Both the position numbers and the translations under genes were made by a program. From assembly GCF_019991125.1 (NCBI RefSeq), contig NZ_JAGENB010000013.1, positions 1-61,108 on the forward strand: 61,108 nucleotides of DNA, written 5' to 3'. Below, piece by piece: positions 9,642 to 18,407 of this stretch. Origin of the DNA: Phyllobacterium calauticae (GTDB taxonomy: Bacteria; Pseudomonadota; Alphaproteobacteria; Rhizobiales; Rhizobiaceae). Position 1 is the stretch's first letter; every line of letters begins with the position of its first letter. Under the pieces are notes generated by a model that worked only from the letters and a program-made list of their open reading frames with translations, made no database searches and was not told the origin of the DNA.

Positions 9642-11405
9642 TCACATTTTCGGCGGCTGGCTCAAATCCGGTGCCGCCGGTTGCGCGGGCGGCGCCGGAT
9701 TGGGCGCGGGACCGCCAAGCGGCGGTGCACTGAGGTCGGTGCCCAGTCCGCCGCCAAGGCCACCACCCAAACCGCCGCCAAGCCCGCCGCCGAGATCGGA
9801 ATTGGGAATCTGGATCGTCGCCGGATTGATCGTGCTGGCAGGGCCGGTGTAGTGCATGACCATTTGCGGGAACATGATCGTCAGGGCCACCATGACGATC
9901 TGGATGCCGACGAAGGGCACGGCGCCCCAATAGATCTGCCCGGTGGTGATCGGCTGGATTTTCCTGCCCGTGATCTTGTCCATATAGGGCACCTTGGCCG
10001 CCACGGAACGCAGATAGAACAGGGCAAAACCGAACGGCGGATGCATGAAGCTGGTCTGCATGTTGATGCCGAGCAGCACGCCGAACCAGATCAGGTCGAT
10101 GCCGAGCTTGTCCGCGACAGGCGCAAGCAGCGGCACGATGATGAAGGCCAGCTCGAAGAAATCGAGAAAGAACGCCAGGAAAAACACGAGGATGTTGACG
10201 ACGATCAGGAACCCGACCTGTCCGCCCGGCAGGGATACCAGCAGGTGCTCGACCCAGACCTGGCCGTTGACGCCGTAGAAGGTGAGGGAGAACACACGGG
10301 CTCCGAGCAGGATGAAGAGCACGAAGGATGACAGTTTGGTCGTTGACGCCAGCGCCTGATTGATCACGCTGAAACTGAGGCGACCCTTCGAGGCGGCCAT
10401 GAGCAGTGCCCCGACGGCCCCCATGGCGCCGCCTTCCGTCGGCGTGGCGATGCCGAGGAAGATCGTGCCGAGCACGAGGAAGATCAGGGCGAGCGGCGGA
10501 ATGAGGACGATGATCACCTGCTGCGCCAGCCGTGACATCAGGTTGAGGTGGAATGAGCGGTCTGCCAGCGCGAATGCGTAGACGGCGATGGTGCCGATGG
10601 TCGCGCCCCAGATATCCGCGTTGGTTCCCGCCACGGGTTTCAGCCAGACAATCGCGGCGTAGGCGATCGCACCGGCAAGGGCCAGGGCAACGATGAGCGA
10701 TGTGACGCCCGATCCCAATGTGCGCGCCTCGATAGGAAGAGCCGGCATGGATTTCGGTTTGAAGATGGACAGGGTCAGGACATAGGCCATGTAGAGACCC
10801 GTCAGCACGAGGCCCGGGATCAGCGCGCCATGATACATGTCGCCGACGGAACGTCCGAGCTGGTCGGCGAGAACGATCAGGACGAGGGATGGCGGAATGA
10901 TCTGTGCCAATGTGCCGGATGCGGCGATCACGCCGGATGCGACACGGCGGTCATAGCCGTAGCGCAGCATGATCGGCAGCGAGATCAGGCCCATGGAGAT
11001 GACCGATGCCGCGACGACGCCGGTGGTGGCCGCGAGCAGGGCGCCGACGAAGATGACGGCATAGGCGAGGCCGCCGCGAATCGGACCGAACAGCTGGCCG
11101 ATCGTATCGAGCAGGTCCTCGGCCATGCCGGAGCGCTCGAGGATGATGCCCATGAAGGTGAAGAACGGAATGGCAAGCAGGGTGTCGTTCGACATCACCC
11201 CCCAGAACCGTTCGGGCAGGGCGTAAAGAAACGGCCAGTCGAGGGTGATCGTGCCGTTGGAATAGGGGGCAAGCTCGACGCCAATGAAGAAAAACAGCAG
11301 CCCGTTTGCAGCAAGGGCAAAGGCGACGGGGTAGCCGATCAGCATGAAGACGATCAGCGAAACGAACATGATCGGCGCCATGTTCTGCGCAATAAATTCA
11401 ATCAT
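9642..11405 (-). CDS. TRAP transporter large permease (DctM)
   Basis: Large membrane subunit of the TRAP transporter, 587 residues from MIEFIAQN. It has many hydrophobic helices, including MFVSLIVFMLIGYPVAFALA and GLAYAVIFVGALLAATTGV, plus the conserved ASGTLAQIIPPSLVLI region. DctM proteins couple solute uptake to sodium or proton gradients. At about 590 residues it is longer than the common 430-residue form. The C-terminus carries four Gly-rich repeats (LGGGLGGG) and a Pro/Ala-rich tail, which is unusual for a permease. Its ATG overlaps the dctQ stop by eight bases, showing coupling. Confidence 0.88.
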   Translation of the reverse strand: MIEFIAQNMAPIMFVSLIVFMLIGYPVAFALAANGLLFFFIGVELAPYSNGTITLDWPFLYALPERFWGVMSNDTLLAIPFFTFMGIILERSGMAEDLLDTIGQLFGPIRGGLAYAVIFVGALLAATTGVVAASVISMGLISLPIMLRYGYDRRVASGVIAASGTLAQIIPPSLVLIVLADQLGRSVGDMYHGALIPGLVLTGLYMAYVLTLSIFKPKSMPALPIEARTLGSGVTSLIVALALAGAIAYAAIVWLKPVAGTNADIWGATIGTIAVYAFALADRSFHLNLMSRLAQQVIIVLIPPLALIFLVLGTIFLGIATPTEGGAMGAVGALLMAASKGRLSFSVINQALASTTKLSSFVLFILLGARVFSLTFYGVNGQVWVEHLLVSLPGGQVGFLIVVNILVFFLAFFLDFFELAFIIVPLLAPVADKLGIDLIWFGVLLGINMQTSFMHPPFGFALFYLRSVAAKVPYMDKITGRKIQPITTGQIYWGAVPFVGIQIVMVALTIMFPQMVMHYTGPASTINPATIQIPNSDLGGGLGGGLGGGLGGGLGTDLSAPPLGGPAPNPAPPAQPAAPDLSQPPKM

Positions 11406-11979
11406 TGCGCGCCTCCGCCATGGCGACTTCCTGTTCCGCAATCTCTTCGAGGCTGAGAGGTGGATTGGGATCGGGGATATCGCCGCGCATCACCGCAATC
11501 TTCTTGATGATTTCCGAAATGCCCTGAATGGCCAGAAGCAGGAAGCCGACCAGCAGGATCAGCTTGCCGGGCCATTGCACCAGCCCGCCGGCGCTGGGCG
11601 AGCCTTCGCCGCTGCGATAGGACAGGCTGACATAGGGGACGAAGTAAAAGCACATGAGCAGGACGAAGGGCATCAGGAAAAACAGATGCCCGAGCAGATC
11701 GATCCAGTGCTGCACCCGGCGCGAAAAGGCGCCGTAGACGATGTCGATGCGGATATGCTCGTTCTGCTGCAGCGTATAGGCCGCGGCCAGCATGAACGCG
11801 CCGCCAAACAGGAACCATTGCAATTCCAGCCAGGCATTGGATGACTGGTTGAACACCTTGCGCACGATGGCGTTGCCGGCGCTCACCACCACGGCCAGGA
11901 AAATCAGCCAGGCGACGTTGCGGCCAATAAATTCGTTGAAGCGGTCAATGGCTCTCGATACGGCAAGCAAAGCCGACAT
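11398..11979 (-). CDS. TRAP transporter small permease (DctQ)
   Basis: Small membrane subunit of the TRAP transporter, 193 residues with four predicted helices. Family features are SNAWLELQWFLFGGAFMLAAAYTLQQNEHIRIDI in helix 2 and its following loop, then PFVLLMCFYFVPYVSLSY. It bridges DctM and the periplasmic DctP. The start is ATG 11979 (MSALLAVS) with GGGGGAGG just upstream; the longer frame to 12054 lacks support. It begins a two-gene operon with dctM. Confidence 0.88.
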   Translation of the reverse strand: MSALLAVSRAIDRFNEFIGRNVAWLIFLAVVVSAGNAIVRKVFNQSSNAWLELQWFLFGGAFMLAAAYTLQQNEHIRIDIVYGAFSRRVQHWIDLLGHLFFLMPFVLLMCFYFVPYVSLSYRSGEGSPSAGGLVQWPGKLILLVGFLLLAIQGISEIIKKIAVMRGDIPDPNPPLSLEEIAEQEVAMAEARND

Positions 11980-12249
11980 GCAGTTCCTCCCCCTCAGTCC
12001 GGCAACCCTCCGTTGCCGGGAAAAGCGCCCGGACAGCCCTTGGCCGCTCGTCAAAACGGCGGCAATGCCTTCGTTTCGGCTGTCCCTCCCGATATTCCAT
12101 CTGAACTGTTACCAGCCTCATACCGGTGCAGCAACCCGGGATGTTGCAGCCCGGCCTTTGTTTTCATGACGGCGGCGGTTCGGTGGTTGTCATCGCTGCA
12201 TGGGCAGTCTAACAGTGGATAAAACAATCCGGGGTTGGTATTTATTGTA

Positions 12250-12999
12250 ATGACAAGTGCCTCTTCTCTTTCCGTTGCAGGAAAGACCATTGCGGTAACA
12301 GGCGGGTCCTCAGGTCTGGGGCTCAGGATGGTTCATGTGCTTGCCGCGCATGGCGCGAATGTTGTCTCCATTTCGCGCACACCCGCGCCGGACAATGAGC
12401 ACAGCCCCAATATTCTCAATATTATTGCCGATGTGACGGTTGCCGACGATATCGAGCGCGCGTTCGACGAGGCCGAGCAGAAGCTTGGAACCGTCACGGT
12501 GGTTTTCAACAATGCCGGTGTCGCCACGATGGAACGGGCGCTCACCACGACGCGCGAACAGCTGCGGCATATTTTTGAAGTGAATGTCGAGGGCGCGTTT
12601 TTCATCGCGCAGGAAGCGGCCAAACGGATGATTGCCGCCGGGGTCGGCGGATCGATCATCAATTCCTCCAGCATCCTTGCCGATGCGCCGGTCAAGGGGT
12701 CGGCGGGCTATGCCATGTCGAAGGCGGCGATCAGCCAGATGACCCGCTCCCTGGCGCTGGAATGGGCGTCGCATGCGATTCGGGTGAATGCCATTGCGCC
12801 GGGATGGTTTCCGACGCGCCTCAACGAATCCATCATGAGCGGCCCGGCGCACGGATTCCTCAAGGGTAAGAACCCGATGCGCCGCCTCGGCGAGCCCGAG
12901 GATATCGATGGCACCGTTCTGCTGCTCGCCTCCGATGCCAGCAGCTATATCACCGGCACTGTCATCACCATCGATGGCGGCCACAGCCTGCAGGGTTAA
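12250..12999 (+). CDS. SDR-family oxidoreductase
   Basis: Classical short-chain dehydrogenase/reductase of 249 residues. The cofactor motif is TGGSSGLG, NNAG stabilises the fold, Ser is in IINSSSILAD and the catalytic YxxxK is YAMSK. It resembles 3-oxoacyl-ACP reductase and gluconate-5-dehydrogenase-type enzymes, but the substrate is unknown. ATG 12250 is preferred over an upstream TTG. Its 3' end overlaps the convergent livH-like gene by four bases. It is divergent from dctQM, so a catabolic link to the TRAP substrate is possible. Confidence 0.85.
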   Translation: MTSASSLSVAGKTIAVTGGSSGLGLRMVHVLAAHGANVVSISRTPAPDNEHSPNILNIIADVTVADDIERAFDEAEQKLGTVTVVFNNAGVATMERALTTTREQLRHIFEVNVEGAFFIAQEAAKRMIAAGVGGSIINSSSILADAPVKGSAGYAMSKAAISQMTRSLALEWASHAIRVNAIAPGWFPTRLNESIMSGPAHGFLKGKNPMRRLGEPEDIDGTVLLLASDASSYITGTVITIDGGHSLQG

Positions 13000-13895
13000 A
13001 TTCGCTCCGCTTCATTGTTGTTGGTGCGCACCGCAAGAACAAAGACCAGCAGCGCGAAGATGGCGGCATCGCGCCACAGGACCGGAAAATATCCGCCCCA
13101 CAGGGATTCGACGACACCGACCGCCGCCGCGCCCAATGCCGCGTGGAGCGGTCTCGACAGGCCTCCGGCGGCGGTGATGAACAGGATCTTCAGACCGAAG
13201 ATCATTCCGGTATTGAAGCTGACATTGCCGTAGTACAGCGCTGCGAGAAAGCCGGCGAGGGCGCAGACCGCACAGGCGGCAAGGATTGCCCGCGTCCGCA
13301 CGCGGCGCGGATCAATCCCGCACATGGATGACGCAAACGGCTCGTCGCTCACCGCACGCCATATCCGCCCTGCGGATGTGCGTTGCATGATCACTTCACC
13401 GAAGGCGATGACGATCAGGGCCACGCCGATGTTGACGAGTTGAATCTGTGTCAGGCTGATATCGACGGCCGCGCCCAGCACGTGCACCGGCTCGGCCAGC
13501 ATGGGCGGAAGCCAGTAATCCCTTGTATCGGCGGCAAGGCGCGACAGTTCCATCAGGAAAATGCTGAGGCCGAGCGTCGCCACCAGAATCGTGTTCCTGT
13601 TCCCTGCCTCGAGCGGGGTGTAGATCAGTCTGGCGATGGCATAGCCGCCGAGCCCGACATACACCGCGGCAACGGCCAGCCCGAACCCGAGCGCCAGCGG
13701 CAAGGTCATCCACAGGACCGTCCAGCCGAACGCCGTGGCCAGGATGAATGTCTGGCCTGAAAAGGCAAACAGGACGCCGAGCGACAAATCCGTTCGATGG
13801 GTCAGCCCGTGGATCAGGACATAGCCATAGGCCAGCAGCGCATAAAGCGCGGCGTTGTGGATGCCATTGATCAGCAATTGAAGGAAATAGGTCAT
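12996..13895 (-). CDS. LivH-type branched-chain ABC permease, orphan
   Basis: Inner-membrane permease of the LivH/HisM-like branched-chain amino acid ABC family, 299 residues with about eight helices. Typical segments are LLINGIHNAALYALLAYGYVLIHGLTH and the cytoplasmic loop SAGRIWRAVSDEPFASSMCGIDPRRVRTRAI, which contacts the ATPase. No LivM, ATPase or binding-protein gene is nearby, although family members need them. It is divergent from a CGNR regulator across a 65-base gap filled by a palindrome. It may use subunits encoded elsewhere or be a relic of a larger operon. Confidence 0.85.
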   Translation of the reverse strand: MTYFLQLLINGIHNAALYALLAYGYVLIHGLTHRTDLSLGVLFAFSGQTFILATAFGWTVLWMTLPLALGFGLAVAAVYVGLGGYAIARLIYTPLEAGNRNTILVATLGLSIFLMELSRLAADTRDYWLPPMLAEPVHVLGAAVDISLTQIQLVNIGVALIVIAFGEVIMQRTSAGRIWRAVSDEPFASSMCGIDPRRVRTRAILAACAVCALAGFLAALYYGNVSFNTGMIFGLKILFITAAGGLSRPLHAALGAAAVGVVESLWGGYFPVLWRDAAIFALLVFVLAVRTNNNEAERI

Positions 13896-13921
13896 CGGTC
13901 ACCCGCAGATTCTCCTATATA

Positions 13922-13951
13922 CTAACTTGCAAAATCGATTTTACCAGTTAG
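13922..13951. promoter_or_regulatory. 30-bp near-perfect palindrome, candidate operator
   Basis: The core is AAAATCGATTTT (13931-13942), a perfect 12-bp palindrome. Flanking CTAACTTGC and ACCAGTTAG extend symmetry so that 13 of 15 base pairs match. It ends nine bases before the CGNR gene ATG and 26 bases from the livH ATG, so one site could control both. The CGNR protein is the obvious candidate binder. This is inference from position and symmetry. Confidence 0.65.
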
Positions 13952-13960
13952 AATTTCACC

Positions 13961-14569
13961 ATGACCTTTGACTGGAATGCGCATCGATTCAGTGGCGGCG
14001 TGCTGGCTCTCGACCTGGCCAATACGGTGGTTTTTCGTGATGCGCCCGACCGCGCGCTGGACCGGTTTTCAGACCGTTCGGAACTGCGGGGATTTGCCGA
14101 AGCGGCGGCGCAATTCCGGCAGGCGGAGTGGGGCGATGCCCGCTTCCACCCGCCGGTGCAGCCAGCGCAGATCAACCGGCTTATCGATGTGCGTGAAGCC
14201 ATCAATGCGCTCTTTCGCACGGCCGTGCGGGGTGGAGGGCTCCCGCCTGCGAACATGGCGGCATTTCTGCAGCTTGGATCGGCGCTGGTCTGCGATGAAC
14301 CGGGCAGGCAGGATCTGGCGTTGCCGGGCGCAGGCAAGGGCGAACGCGATCTGTCGCTCGGCACCGCTGCTTTCCTGTCCGCCATGCGCCTTCTGGAGCC
14401 GGCGCGGCTGGAGCGGATCAAGATCTGCCCGAACTGCCATTGGCTTTATCTGGATGAAAGCCGCAACCGTAGCCGCCGCTGGTGTGACATGACCGTATGC
14501 GGAAACCGGGCCAAGGCGCAAAGACACTATCGCCGCAATCGCGAACCATCGGAATCCGGCCATGGGTAA
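13961..14569 (+). CDS. CGNR zinc-finger / ABATE-domain regulator
   Basis: A 202-residue protein with an N-terminal ABATE-type domain (FSGGVLALDLANTV) and a C-terminal CGNR domain. The latter has CPNCHWLYLDES and CDMTVCGNRAKAQRHYRR, four zinc-binding cysteines within a putative DNA-binding motif. Such proteins are believed to be stress or ligand-responsive transcription factors, though few are characterised. It is divergent from the orphan livH and probably binds the palindrome at 13922-13951. Its stop codon overlaps the start of the next gene by eight bases. Confidence 0.85.
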   Translation: MTFDWNAHRFSGGVLALDLANTVVFRDAPDRALDRFSDRSELRGFAEAAAQFRQAEWGDARFHPPVQPAQINRLIDVREAINALFRTAVRGGGLPPANMAAFLQLGSALVCDEPGRQDLALPGAGKGERDLSLGTAAFLSAMRLLEPARLERIKICPNCHWLYLDESRNRSRRWCDMTVCGNRAKAQRHYRRNREPSESGHG

Positions 14570-15074
14570 GAGCATGAATCACTGGCGCCGGCTTGTCCTG
14601 TTGCCCGTGCTGGCGGGCGCATTGGCCTTGGGAGCCTGCCGCGATTCGGGCGAGGGGGATTACCTCGCCGTTGCCGGAAAGCTGTTTGTCTTCAACTACC
14701 GGATTGCCCAGGCAACCTATCATCTGACGCTGACAAAGGTCCGCAAGGTGCCGGATGATGCCATGCTTGAGACCACCTTTGAAAACCCGGCCGGAGGAGA
14801 GCCTTTCATTGTCCGGCAGAATGTCTGGCCCGCAGCCGAAAAGATTTCGGTCGACAGTCCGCCGGTCAAGTGCGTGAAGGCCGATCGCGGCTACAAGGTG
14901 ACGATCCGCCTTAGGGATGTGGGAGGCAAGCTGCTGCAGACAATCGACCGGACGATGATATCGGACACGGATGAATCGGTGCTGCCCAACAGGCCGCTGG
15001 TCATCGGTCCGTTCTACGATCCCAACCCGGACAAGGACAAGCCCGACAGCGATGCTGTTGCCTGTCCGGCGTGA
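14562..15074 (+). CDS. Putative lipoprotein, unknown function
   Basis: A 170-residue protein with a lipoprotein signal: basic start, hydrophobic VLLPVLAGALALGAC and a lipobox Cys. The mature part is mostly beta-rich and includes LFVFNYRIAQATYHLTLTKV and a Pro/Asp-rich end (DPNPDKDKPDSD). I do not recognise the family. It overlaps the CGNR gene by eight bases if ATG 14562 is used; ATG 14574, after that gene's stop, is also possible. Co-transcription with the regulator is likely. An envelope location is inferred from the lipobox. Confidence 0.7.
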   Translation: MGKSMNHWRRLVLLPVLAGALALGACRDSGEGDYLAVAGKLFVFNYRIAQATYHLTLTKVRKVPDDAMLETTFENPAGGEPFIVRQNVWPAAEKISVDSPPVKCVKADRGYKVTIRLRDVGGKLLQTIDRTMISDTDESVLPNRPLVIGPFYDPNPDKDKPDSDAVACPA

Positions 15075-15304
15075 TCCTTGGTGCCAGGGGGCATCCATAC
15101 ACGGGATGGCGGTTTCATGACGCCCACGCAGTCGCTTTAGGAATTGGTAATTGTGTTTCCCATTTGATAAATATCAGTTTGACATGGGGGGCAAATAAAT
15201 ATTCTAAATGCATGCCTCATACATAATCTGAGTATCGTTGGCGTTTGTTCGAAAGTATTCGTTAACGTATCCAATTATGGGTACAGTTATTCACGGACAT
15301 TTTG

Positions 15305-17611
15305 ATGAAAATTGAACGCAACGAGAGTATTTTTCTCGAAATTTTGTTCCTTCGCACGCTTTATGCGAACAAGAAGGCTGTCTGGTGGACCTCGGTCATC
15401 CAGATTCTTGCGACATTGGTTATTTATGTCAAAACCGATCATCCCATTTATGCGGCCTTTGCCCTCGCATTCTTCTTGATTGTCCTTGGGCGTACTGCAA
15501 ACGCCGGCGCATTCGAACGAAAAGATCTTTCGTCCGCCACCATGGCGGACCTGCGGACATGGGAGTGGCGCTATCTCCTCGGGGCCATCAGCACGTGCAT
15601 CCTTCTCGGCCTGCTTTGTCTGGTCAGTATCTATGTTCTCGCGGACCCCTCGGCTGCCATCACCAGTGTCGCAATCGTTGTCGCGTCGATGGTGGCGCTG
15701 GTGACGCGCAACTACGTTTCGCCGACGGTCGTCATCGGCATGTCCATTGGCATTCTGGCGCCGCTGTTCCTGACATTCGTGCTTCTGGGCGGCATTTACA
15801 ACTGGCTGCTGGCGCTGCTGATCCTTCCCTATTTCTGGAGCAATATCCGGATCGCATCCAAGCTGCGGCAATCGCTCTGGGATGCACTGCTGGGCAAACA
15901 GCAATTGAGCGTCGTTGTCAGCCACTTCGACGCCGCGCTGAACGGCATGCCGCAAGGGTTGCTGATGTTCGACCGCAACCAGACAATCACCGTCGCCAAT
16001 ATGAAGGCGGCGAAAATGATGGGCTTTGACGAGCCGGAGCAGGTTCACGGCCATTCCCTGCAGAGCCTGCTGCGGCTTGCCCGGGTCAAAGCCTATTTTC
16101 CCGAGGAGACGCAGGCTTCGTTGTCCGGCAAGATGCAGGACCTGCTCAGCGGGCGCAAGGAGCGCGACATGTTCATGTCTCCCGCCAAGCGCCATTATGA
16201 ATTCACGGCAACGCCGGACCCGCAGCACGGCACGGTACTCATTTTCCAGGATGTGACCCGGCGGGCGGAAGCGGAGGCGCAGATCAGCCGCATGGCGCGC
16301 TATGACAGCCTGACGGGCCTGCCCAATCGCAGCCAGTTCGCCGAGATTGCCAGGACCTATACCGATGGCATCGAGCCGGGCACGCAGATCGCGCTGATGG
16401 TTGTCGATGTCGACGGTCTGAAGCGGACCAATGACACGTTCGGCCATCGCATTGGCGATGAATTGCTGCGCGCCTTTGCCGACCGGCTTGCCTCGATCGA
16501 CGTGACGCATCCGGTCATTTCGCGCTTCGGCAGCGATGAATTCGTGCTGCTGTTTTCCGCCAGCACGCGCGATGACGTGCTGCAGAGTGTGGAGCGCATC
16601 ATGGCGGCCATATCGGGGCAGTACACGATCTCCGGTCATGAAATCCTGACCGGCGCGCATGCCGGTGTGGTGATCGTCTGCGCGGCGGAGTTTGATCTTG
16701 CGGTCATGCACATGAATGCCGATCTGGCGCTCGATGTCGCCAAGAAGGACAGCCAGAAACAGTGGATGGTTTTCGTCGAGACGATGGACCATTCCTTTCG
16801 CAGCAAACAACGGCTCAAGTCGGATTTGCGCAAGGCCATTGCCGAGGGCACCCTGTCGGTCGCCTATCAGCCCATCATCAATGTCCGTACCCTGCGCATG
16901 GTCGGGTGCGAAGCGCTTTCGCGCTGGAACCACCCGGAATACGGGCCGATTTCCCCGGCGGAGTTCATTCCCATGGCGGAAGAGATGGGGCTGATCTCGG
17001 ATTTGACCCAAAACGTTGTGGAGCAGGCGATCAAGGATTGCAGCCTTTGGGGGTCGCGGATTGCGGTCTCCATCAATCTGTCGTCGCACGACCTGCAGAA
17101 CATGGACATGGCCGACATCATCCGTTCTGCTCTGCATCGCCACAATGTGGAGCCGGAACTGATTGAAGTCGAGGTGACGGAAGGCGCGATCATTACGGAC
17201 CGCGAGGCGACGGGAGGCGTTCTCCAGAGCCTCAAGGCCATGGGGCTGCAGGTTGCCATCGACGACTTCGGCACCGGCTATTCCAGCCTGAGCTATCTGA
17301 AGGATCTGCCGGTCACCAAGGTGAAGATCGACCGCTCCTTCATCACCGATATCACCGAGGAAGGCCGTTCCCTGAAGCTTCTGCGCGGCATCGTCCAGAT
17401 GACGCATGAGCTGGGCCTGTCCGTGACAATCGAGGGTCTGGAGACGCGGGAACAGTTTGCCTTGATCAACCGCTGGATCGGCGCCGAATATGTGCAGGGG
17501 TTTCTCTATGGCGCGGCCACCACGGCGGAGAATATCGCCAAGAACTTCGATATCGAGATGGTGCAGTTGCCGGTGAAGCCGCGAAACAGCGAGATCGCTG
17601 CGGCCAACTGA
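15305..17611 (+). CDS. Membrane GGDEF-EAL protein, likely c-di-GMP phosphodiesterase
   Basis: A 768-residue cyclic-di-GMP enzyme. About six N-terminal membrane helices (residues 30-190) precede a PAS-like region (FDAALNGMPQGLLMFDRNQTI), then GGDEF and EAL domains. The GGDEF site reads RFGSDEF, with the second Gly changed to Ser. The EAL site is intact: CEALSRW, SINLSS, EVEVTEG, DDFGTGYSSLSYL, VKIDRSFI and YVQGFLYG. I therefore expect phosphodiesterase activity, with the GGDEF domain weak, inactive or acting as a GTP sensor. ATG 15305 directly follows an in-frame TTG. It is preceded by a 230-base gap with a TTGACA at about 15179. Confidence 0.88.
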   Translation: MKIERNESIFLEILFLRTLYANKKAVWWTSVIQILATLVIYVKTDHPIYAAFALAFFLIVLGRTANAGAFERKDLSSATMADLRTWEWRYLLGAISTCILLGLLCLVSIYVLADPSAAITSVAIVVASMVALVTRNYVSPTVVIGMSIGILAPLFLTFVLLGGIYNWLLALLILPYFWSNIRIASKLRQSLWDALLGKQQLSVVVSHFDAALNGMPQGLLMFDRNQTITVANMKAAKMMGFDEPEQVHGHSLQSLLRLARVKAYFPEETQASLSGKMQDLLSGRKERDMFMSPAKRHYEFTATPDPQHGTVLIFQDVTRRAEAEAQISRMARYDSLTGLPNRSQFAEIARTYTDGIEPGTQIALMVVDVDGLKRTNDTFGHRIGDELLRAFADRLASIDVTHPVISRFGSDEFVLLFSASTRDDVLQSVERIMAAISGQYTISGHEILTGAHAGVVIVCAAEFDLAVMHMNADLALDVAKKDSQKQWMVFVETMDHSFRSKQRLKSDLRKAIAEGTLSVAYQPIINVRTLRMVGCEALSRWNHPEYGPISPAEFIPMAEEMGLISDLTQNVVEQAIKDCSLWGSRIAVSINLSSHDLQNMDMADIIRSALHRHNVEPELIEVEVTEGAIITDREATGGVLQSLKAMGLQVAIDDFGTGYSSLSYLKDLPVTKVKIDRSFITDITEEGRSLKLLRGIVQMTHELGLSVTIEGLETREQFALINRWIGAEYVQGFLYGAATTAENIAKNFDIEMVQLPVKPRNSEIAAAN

Positions 17612-17729
17612 CCGGCGGCAGCGGCAACTGCCGCGCCATGTTCTGCGTGCTTGTGCTTGACCTGCTCCCGATCTTGTCGAAAACTCCCGCCGCTGACAAA
17701 GCCAGACTCAACAGGAAAGTATCGCTGTC

Positions 17730-17876
17730 ATGATTGCACAAATTGCCATTGCGCCGCTCGTCGCGCTGATCGCCGGGATCATCATCCTGATCGCGCCGCG
17801 CCTGCTCAATTACGTGGTTGCGCTCTATCTCATCATCATCGGTGTGACCGGACTTTTCCCGCATCTGCTCAGCTGA
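17730..17876 (+). CDS. DUF3096 small membrane protein
   Basis: A 48-residue protein reading MIAQIAIAPLVALIAGIIIL at its start, then IAPRLLNYVVALYLIIIGVTG. It has two hydrophobic helices and matches the DUF3096 pattern, whose core is LVALIAG..LI.PRLLNY.VA.YLI..G. The function is unknown; a membrane-stabilising or regulatory role is plausible. AGGAAAG lies about ten bases before the ATG. It stands alone between the GGDEF-EAL gene and the oxidase subunit gene. Confidence 0.75.
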   Translation: MIAQIAIAPLVALIAGIIILIAPRLLNYVVALYLIIIGVTGLFPHLLS

Positions 17877-18023
17877 GTGCAGCGGGAAGAAAGGCCCGAC
17901 CGGTAAAATCAGCGCACTTGCCATTTTTATCGATTGAGAGGCTTTTCAGCGACCATCTGCGCATTGCACTGCTGCAGGCTTTTCGCTATTGCCAATAGGA
18001 CTAAGACTTTATGAGGTTTGAAG

Positions 18024-18245
18024 ATGGCTGAACATCACGACACAGCGCCCGCAGAACTGGGTGCACCCATGGACTACAACGAGCATGAAAAGACGTATGA
18101 TCTGTTCATTGCTCTTTCAAAATGGGGTGCGGTTGTCTGCATCGCTTTGGTAGCTGCGATGGCGTTCGGCTTTTTCGCTGGCGGGTTCTTCTCCGCAACT
18201 ATTCTGTTTATTCTTATTTGCGTTGCTGCCTGGTTCGTTCTGTAA
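18024..18245 (+). CDS. aa3-type cytochrome c oxidase subunit IV
   Basis: A 73-residue protein of the bacterial aa3-oxidase subunit IV family (COX4_pro_2). It has a short hydrophilic start (MAEHHDTAPAELG), the conserved MDYNEHEKTYDLFI motif, and one hydrophobic region that includes FGFFAGGFFSATILFIL. It is an accessory single- or double-span subunit of the alphaproteobacterial terminal oxidase. The start is ATG 18024; GAGG lies upstream. The main cox genes are not in this window. It precedes pntAA, and the two may share respiratory regulation. Confidence 0.85.
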   Translation: MAEHHDTAPAELGAPMDYNEHEKTYDLFIALSKWGAVVCIALVAAMAFGFFAGGFFSATILFILICVAAWFVL

Positions 18246-18377
18246 ACACGCTCCATCAGCGTTGTTCATGAGCCGGGCGGATAATCCTGTTGACATCCGC
18301 TTGCATGAGCGGGCCCATCACCAGGATTGCCAATCGTCATAGCGGGGCAGGCGCGCTGGTCTTCGGGCCACTGCCTG

Positions 18378-18383
18378 TATAGT
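18378..18383 (+). promoter_or_regulatory. Candidate -10 box for pntAA
   Basis: TATAGT matches the sigma70 -10 consensus in five of six positions. Transcription would start near 18390, leaving about 18 bases before the proposed TTG start of pntAA and making the ATG at 18390 an unlikely start. The -35 is weak. Confidence 0.35.
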
Positions 18384-18407
18384 GGCAACATGCTTGGGGG
18401 TGAGGGC

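Noticed and set aside
15287..17407. 706-residue antisense frame over the GGDEF-EAL gene
   Set aside because: Shadow frame; the plus-strand protein has all EAL motifs.
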